This document shows positions 58,461 through 64,000 of a stretch of DNA of 64,000 bases, in pieces (the first letter of the stretch is position 1; every line of letters starts with the position of its first letter). The stretch lies in NCBI RefSeq assembly GCF_963662255.1, contig NC_085046.1, positions 97,667,324 through 97,731,323 of the forward strand. Reading direction: 5' to 3'. The notes beneath the pieces are model-generated. The model saw only the letters and a list, made by a program, of their open reading frames with translations, ran no database searches and was not told where the DNA came from. The DNA is from Cinclus cinclus. Its lineage: Eukaryota > Chordata > Aves > Passeriformes > Cinclidae. The translations under genes were made by a program, and so were the position numbers.

Positions 58461-58499
58461 GGCTAATGCTGCAGTACATGCACGTGAACCTTGGTCAAG
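58461..58499 (+). other. 39-base microexon candidate
   Basis: The left side is a near-ideal acceptor, TATGCATTTTTTTTCCAG. The right side, GTCAAG|GTAAGGAG, is a near-consensus donor. Of all exon-like segments in the window this has the best ends. The 39 bases are open in two frames, reading ANAAVHAREPWS or LMLQYMHVNLGQ, and the length is a multiple of three. That fits a frame-neutral cassette microexon of the kind common in neuronal genes. It also contains the E-box CACGTG. I recognise no host gene, and no flanking exons could be identified. Confidence 0.33.
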
Positions 58500-61286
58500 G
58501 TAAGGAGAAAGGAATGGAGATATGTATTCACTTTTACTTGTTACAATGGGTTTTCTGACCACATCAGAGACCTAGTATTTTGCACTCCTGAAAAAGTGAG
58601 TACTTCAGCCACACTGAAGAGAAAAATCTCAGTCCTAATATTTGTTTATGGCTGACGGAAGCCTGGGGAAGATTTGTTTCACTACTAAAGGGAGGAAAAC
58701 AGATGTCTAGACTTTGAGCATGCAGGTGATAAGAATATTGTCTGTAAGCAGACCTGTCATAGAGACTTCAGTGAATTTATTTCCACAGGAATATATTATT
58801 CAGTACTCTTAGCAACTTTAAAATATCATATAAATTTGATTTCCCTAAAATGGCAACCATTTTTCTTTCTCTCATCTGTATATCTGCAATTGCAGGATAT
58901 TGCACTAGTGGAGAGACTTTTGGCAACCATGCTAAGACAGATCAATAGTATATCAAGCTCTTTGTGGTATAAACACTAATTTGAAGTGTGAACATGTTTC
59001 TTGCAAATGCTTCTTACTAGTAATATTGGAAGCCAGGCAAAAAGTTGACATCTGAAATATCAGATGAGTGCTAGCTATGATAGATTATAACATACTTGCT
59101 AATTAATGTAATTTTAATTGGAAAAGAATAATAATGAATTAATTATTAGGAAGGATGTTATCACCAAGGCAAAAATCTGCTGCACTATAAAGACACCATA
59201 AGATCAATACTTGCAGAATAATCTCAGCTGCCAAGGATGCCACTAGGAAATTAGAGATTTAGCTCCAGCCAGGAGACACTGAAAACACTGTAGCATCAAA
59301 CGTGATAGAAACATCTCCATTGTCAAGTAAAAATTAACCTGAGGTATGACCCAATCATAAAGGTTAAATGACATATACTGACATGTGTCCATGCTGTTCA
59401 AACTTTCTCCTTAGTAGAGGACAGAGGTCTGGAAGATGATGGACAGTGGAGGAAGCCAAACCTGCTCAGTGTTTTGCATGTTTAAATTGGAACAACTGTC
59501 TCCAGACTGATGAATTCAGCCTGTAGAGATAAGATGCCAGAGGATCATGAGATAGAAGTGGATGATGCAACAGCCCCAAAAGAGAGTAAACTCCAGTGCA
59601 ACAGCTGGCTGAACTGTCTAAACAGAGACACAGCTTTTTAGAGCTGTGTATGACCAGGAGTTCATCGCAGGTCCAATTCCTGATCCTTCTTTTGCTGTAT
59701 CCTATCTTTTTGCATACCCCAAGCACAAATTATATGTATTCTACAGCAGCCAAACCTTAAAGACACATCTAATGTGTATAAATCTGTTATTTTCTACAGA
59801 AGCAAAAAAGACCTGGAGGACTTTATCAAACATAATGTAGGAAAACATTGAGCATGTAGAGGTTTTTGCAGACTTTCACACAACAAAAAACAAAATTTAT
59901 TTTTACAAGAAAGCTTTAGTTTTTCACCTTCAAATTGCTGATCTAAATATCTAGAATTACACACTGATTTCTTGATTATTTTTGTAAGCATAAAATGTAG
60001 AGATAGAAGAGGAAACGAAGAAGGAAGTGGAGTATTGCTAGCATATGATATGTTATAGAGAGCATATTAATAAGAATGCTATTCCATTTCAAATGAGGTG
60101 TAACTCTCCGCCTCTGTACCAGTAGTTGCTAGTTTCCATATTCTGAAATCTTCATATAGGTGTAAGGAACAGCATCTTTCACCTATATATTCTCTTTACA
60201 GAGATAAATAATTGGAAAATTTTTGGCTTAGTTATTCATGACTTTTCAAACATAGATTTATATTTTATTTTAGCATTTCCTGCCATAAAGTAAAACATTA
60301 GTAGCAAAGGATTAAATGACAGTTATAACTGAGCAAAAACTTATAAAATTCTATAAGCATTTTTCAACATTTATAAGAATCACTGATGGAAAGGATGTGC
60401 CAGATAAATTTTTTTTCTAAGATTTCTCATAGTAGTGCTGCAGGATCCTGGGAAATATTTTTGAATTGCATAAAGGTGGTTGATATATCTGCCTTGATGT
60501 ACTTTCCCCATACTGCTATACAAGTGTGACTTGATGTGACTGTTGAGAATTTAATAGCCCTCACTTTCTCCCTTAATCCTCTTGAAATAGTCACATGTCA
60601 TTAGTAACTAAAATATTTTTCATTCTAGAAAGTTCTCAGTTTATGAAATTACTCTATTTTAGCCCAGTCAAGAAGCCATACAATTTTATGGTGAAAAGCA
60701 AAAGGTGAGAGGATTCAGTGAAAGAGAATATTTTAGGGGAGTTTAGGCTTGGAATATAGAACTGGAAAATATTAGTCTGAATGCTTGAAAGATACAAGTA
60801 GACAAAAAAAGATGAATATGCTTTGGCATACATTTCAGTAGATATTTATGAGAAATCTCTGTTCTTGGGAATCTAAACACTGATTTAATGTAAACTGGTA
60901 CTTGACCAAGTTCTTCAAATTGCACTGTAGAAAACAGGCTTTGACTGTAGCACTCTGTGGAAAGCACGAACAAGTTTGTTTGTTTTGTTATGTGGTTGGG
61001 GGTTGTTTTATTATTTTGGTTTAGGTTTTTTAATTGAATATTTGAATTCCTTCTTTGAATTGAATAATCAAGTCACTGTGCTTTCTGATCAGAGGCATTC
61101 CTGGCTCTCCCGGAGAAGTATTGGATCCCACTCAGAGGTAGCAACAAAGATCCCAAAGCTATAAAGCTTGAGTTGCAGATAATTACCAAATCCTGTTACA
61201 GACAAAATAGACTCAAATTAGAGATATTAGTTGAATTTATTATGAAGAAAATCAGGACATGGTAATGAGAAGAAAAATAAATCTTA
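58500..61286. other. unique AT-rich non-coding DNA
   Basis: No gene or element is recognised. Frames at 59466-59840 overlap on both strands without motifs. Confidence 0.5.
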
Positions 61287-61287
61287 A

Positions 61288-61292
61288 AACTA
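61288..61292. repeat. left target-site duplication AACTA
   Basis: Matches 62126-62130 on the other side of the LTR. Being five bases, it fits ERVL-type integration, but a five-base match alone is weak. Confidence 0.45.
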
Positions 61293-62125
61293 GCTTCCCC
61301 CCACCCCTGTCTCTTTCCTAGGTCTACCCTCCCTCCTCCAGCAGTGAAGGGAGAATGGGAATAGGGCTTATGGTCAGTTCATCATGTTTTTTTCCACCAC
61401 TGCTCAGGGAGAAGAGTCCTTCCCCTGCTCCAGTGTGGGTTTCCACCCATGTGAGACAATTTTCCACAAACTTCTCCAGTGTGAGTCCATCCCATGGGCA
61501 ATTCTCTACTAACTGATGTAACATGGGTCGCTCTTCCACTGGGTACAGTCTTTCGAGGACAGGCTTCTCCAGCATAGGTCTGCCACAGGGTCACAAATGC
61601 TATCAAGAAACCTGCTCCTGTTGGGATCCCCTCTTCATAGGTCTGCAAGTCCCTTCCAGGGCCCTGCTCTAGCATGGATTTCCCATGGGTTCACAGCCCT
61701 CCCTCAGGCATCCTCCTGCTCCTGGCATGGGTCTCCTCCACAGGCTGCAGGTGGATCTCTGCATTCCAGTGGTCCTCCATGGGCTGCAGGGCACAGCTGC
61801 ACCATGGGCCAGGTTATCTCAGCTCCTAAGCCTGAGTCACCTCCTGCCCCTCCTTCTCCAGTGACCTTGGTGTCTGCAGGTTTACTCCTCTCACGTATTC
61901 TCATCCCACTTGTTCTCTGGTTGCAATTGCATCTGCACAATTACTTTTTTGTCTTCTTAAATACGTTATCACAGAGGTGTGATTTCTGATTGGCCTGGCC
62001 TTGGCCAGTGGCACATCCATGTTGTAGCCAGCTGGCATTGGCTCTGCTGGACATGGAGGAAGCTTCTGGCAGCTTCTCACAGAAGTGCTCCTTGTAGCCC
62101 CTCAGTAACAAAATGTGGACACACA
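61293..62125 (-). mobile_element. passerine-type ERV LTR, probably ERVL class, minus sense
   Basis: On the minus strand it starts TGTGTCCACATTTTGTTACT and passes CCAGCAGAGCCAATGCCAGC. It then reaches a TATA-like TATTTAAG (plus 61956-61963), AGACACCAAGGTCACTGGAG and a long GC-richer part of degenerate repeats containing CCCATGG and GCTGGAG words. The end region carries GATGAACTGACCATAAGCCC. This matches an LTR family I know as abundant in songbird genomes. The minus 5' end has the canonical TG. The other terminus reads GCTTCCCC where TGCTTCCCC would be expected, so one base appears lost. No internal retroviral genes are adjacent, so this is a solo LTR. Open frames at 61324-61989 on both strands derive from its GC-rich repeats. 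Confidence 0.82.
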
Positions 62126-62130
62126 AACTA
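62126..62130. repeat. right target-site duplication AACTA
   Basis: Partner of 61288-61292. It directly follows the terminal CA of the LTR. Confidence 0.45.
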
Positions 62131-62970
62131 ATACAAAAATACAGGCCTAAATATTGGGGATCTATAATAGCTGTCTTTCAGTCATTGCTCAGATATGTTC
62201 CTTACTGTAGAAGAGTTTAGCAGCATTCATTGCCCTGATATAAAACCCAAGTCTGACAAAACTCAACAGTCACGACATATCTTTACTTTCCAGCTATAAT
62301 GTGAGGCCATGCTTAAGTTAGAGCACACTAAAGGCAAATGAGAAAAATTGACACAGGTAGCCTATTAGTAAACCAGACATTGTTTAAAATTGTGCCTTCC
62401 AAAACTGTAAATATTTACTAACAAATATGAATCTTTATCATACAATAACTGAAATCTTGTTTCTCTTCTGTCACTAAGCTGATGCAATTAAATCATATGA
62501 GTCCATTTGACTGAAATACATGGACAGCTATTTGTCTGAGCGCACCTGCACAATTGCAGTGATTAGTGGTCACACACAAATGACACATCTTCTGAACAAA
62601 TAAACAATATAATTTTTGCAGAATTCAAAAGTGCAAGAAGAAAAAGCTCATATAAGCCCCAGCTTTCCAAAACTAAGGAATGCAGATTAGTATACAACTT
62701 AATAAATTTTATGAAATCATATATTTTTCAGTCTTAAAAATATAAAGAAAAAAGAAATCATTAAAAATACATGAATTTCAGAAACCAAGCACACTTAGTG
62801 GCATCTTTGTGCTTTATTCTCCTGATAAGTAGGAAGCTCAGTAATCTGTTCATCCCATTTTGCTAAGTTTAATGTCATTTATTAATTGTCATCCCCTAGG
62901 AATATATCTTTGTGACTAAGTCAATATCATGTTCTGATCAAAGATATGAAAAACTTTCTATATTTTTACT
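62131..62970. other. unique AT-rich spacer between the two LTRs
   Basis: No gene, primer-binding site or retroviral coding remnant is recognised. The two flanking LTRs are unrelated in sequence and do not form a provirus pair. Confidence 0.6.
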
Positions 62971-62976
62971 ATTAAA
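62971..62976. repeat. left 6-base target-site duplication ATTAAA
   Basis: Identical to 63465-63470. It defines the LTR edge at 62977. Confidence 0.85.
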
Positions 62977-63144
62977 TGTAACTTTTTCTTGCCCCCCCGC
63001 CCAGTTGTTGTTGGGCAGGGGAAAGTTCCAAGGTTTGTGAGTGCTGGCCTTTCAGGCACTCAGCTTCATGGTTTCTCACACAAACCTGTAGTTTCCAGCC
63101 AGCATAAAAAGACCAGGAGAGCAGCTCAGACTTTTTCCACAGGC

Positions 63145-63150
63145 TTTATT
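63145..63150 (-). terminator. LTR poly(A) signal AATAAA
   Basis: Lies on the minus strand inside the solo LTR, downstream of the TATA box at the spacing expected for an R region. It could still act as a minus-strand transcript end. Confidence 0.65.
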
Positions 63151-63204
63151 ATCGTCCATGAAGGGGTCAGGCTACAAATCCAAAGATGGGGGATCACACA
63201 TGTG

Positions 63205-63212
63205 CTTTTATA
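63205..63212 (-). promoter_or_regulatory. LTR TATA box TATAAAAG
   Basis: The preceding CCC and following CACATG on the minus strand fit a core promoter. ATTGG (reverse CCAAT) words lie upstream at about 63234-63238, 63299-63303 and 63324-63328 on the plus map. Confidence 0.65.
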
Positions 63213-63464
63213 GGGTTTGGGGGAATCACAAGTAAACCAATGGAAAACAGGGTTAACACATTTTGGCCAACTACATTATCTTTCTTTGTTTGGGACAACC
63301 AATCATAAAGAGTCAAACCTAACCAATAATATTCTAAAATGATAAGAAGAAGAGCTTACATTTTTTTCTAACATGGGTCATTCTAGGCAAGTAGTTTTTC
63401 TTATCTCAAAGGATGTGCCAGGGGGCCCTCACAGGGGTCTGCAGAGGGATTCTACTCCCCTACA

Positions 63465-63470
63465 ATTAAA
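63465..63470. repeat. right 6-base target-site duplication ATTAAA
   Basis: Partner of 62971-62976, directly after the terminal CA. Confidence 0.85.
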
Positions 63471-64000
63471 CATAGAGGTACTACCATCTGTAAAGGTAAC
63501 TGCAATTGCTAAGTTGCCATGCTGATTACACTTGAGCAAGAAAACACAATGATAATAAAGTGATCTTCTGCCTTCTGAAATATGTTTCACAACTTCAGAA
63601 TGGCAATATTTCCTTCTGGAAGATTATATTTCCTCCTTTAATATTATGATATTCAACTGCAACTTTGGACTTCTTGATAAAGGTGTTTTTTTTTTCACAA
63701 ATGTTCATTATTTTAATGTGAAAAAATTTGTTCTTTTTTTATATCCCTCCACCCACCCCATTCTTGTAGGACATATTTGCATTTGTAAGATTACAACTTT
63801 TCTCAGAACTGAGAATTTGACATTAGAAGGGGGGTCTACTAATTTTCATGTCAGTGATACAGATTTGTTTCAGCCCCCTTCCTCTGTAATATGTACCCCT
63901 AGTGTGAACTACAGTGCCAGTAATGCAGTAGAAAGTGCTTAGTACATTTGAAGCTTGTGTAGAATTAATGTTATAAAGATGATAAGAGCCTCCAAGCAAA
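63471..64000. other. unique AT-rich non-coding DNA at the window edge
   Basis: A 98-codon plus frame (63646-63942) starts with ATG but is Phe/Thr/Ser-rich without motifs and is not called. Nothing else is seen. Confidence 0.45.

Larger units (their letters stand above)
62977..63464 (-). mobile_element. complete solo LTR of an endogenous retrovirus, minus sense
   Basis: The 488-base unit has TG/CA termini (plus strand TGTAAC...CCCTACA), with a short inverted TGTA/TACA at the ends and perfect 6-base target duplications. Read on the minus strand it shows an ordered LTR. Several ATTGG boxes are followed by a TATA box TATAAAAG (plus 63205-63212). An AATAAA poly(A) signal (plus 63145-63150) lies about 55 bases later, leaving room for a short R region. 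A U5 of roughly 150 bases follows and ends in a G-rich run. Six-base duplications fit class II (ERVK/alpha/beta-like) integration. No internal genes flank it. The frame at 62989-63213 is incidental. Intact edges and signals suggest a fairly young insertion. Confidence 0.9.

Noticed and set aside
61324..62126. Several frames of 61-130 codons on both strands
   Set aside because: All fall in the GC-rich LTR at 61293-62125, where stops are rare for compositional reasons. LTRs do not encode these products.
61293..63464. The two right-hand LTRs as the 5' and 3' LTRs of one provirus
   Set aside because: They differ completely in sequence, length and target-duplication length, and the DNA between them has no retroviral coding remnants.

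Overview
The window looks like AT-rich, gene-poor nuclear DNA from a bird, most likely a neoavian and perhaps a songbird. The evidence is the repeats: a CR1 LINE with a bird-type 3' end (26738-27578), an older, rearranged CR1 piece (7605-7970) and three LTRs of endogenous-retrovirus type (27928-28475, 61293-62125, 62977-63464). There are no prokaryotic operons, no rRNA or tRNA genes and no CRISPR arrays. I recognise no protein-coding gene. The open frames are short, mostly lack a convincing start, and the longest fall in repeats or low-complexity DNA. The window is best read as a large intron or an intergenic desert.

Layout. 1-7600 is unique AT-rich DNA with a TA microsatellite, two short tandem duplications and one small GC-richer island with a Q/R-rich frame (4673-4873). 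The old CR1 lies at 7605-7970, followed by a TA/TGTATA microsatellite (8408-8483) and an AAGGG array that switches sharply to AAGGC (10578-10705). 13946-14108 looks like a non-coding exon. 17538-17632 is a compound TATG/TATC microsatellite. The most regulatory-looking stretch is 19690-20015. It holds a perfect palindromic RFX X-box flanked by inverted octamer-like 8-mers, plus CpG-bearing palindromes. At 21637-21797 and 21922-21954 two short open segments have good splice sites and matching phase. A (CAAAA)n/A23 tract lies at 24725-24838.

26738-28475 is a retroelement cluster (CR1, then a minus-sense LTR), with a CTCF-like motif shortly after it (28799-28812). 33424-33476 is another short open exon-like segment. 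35628-36012 is an unexplained GC-richer island between perfect 12-base direct repeats. It spans a 128-codon minus-strand frame. 36104-41660 carries C18, T45, GATA and GTTTT tracts. 48713-48800 has a well-preserved MIR core. 52980-53410 is a homeodomain/octamer-rich stretch of enhancer-like appearance. 58461-58499 is a 39-base microexon candidate with near-consensus splice sites. The right end holds two LTRs: an 833-base one with probable 5-base target duplications, and a 488-base solo LTR with perfect 6-base duplications and recognisable TATA and poly(A) signals.

No genes here can be shown to work together. The window's interest lies in its mobile-element record, candidate regulatory DNA and a few exon-like segments that need transcript data. 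All conservation claims are inference, because nothing could be aligned.
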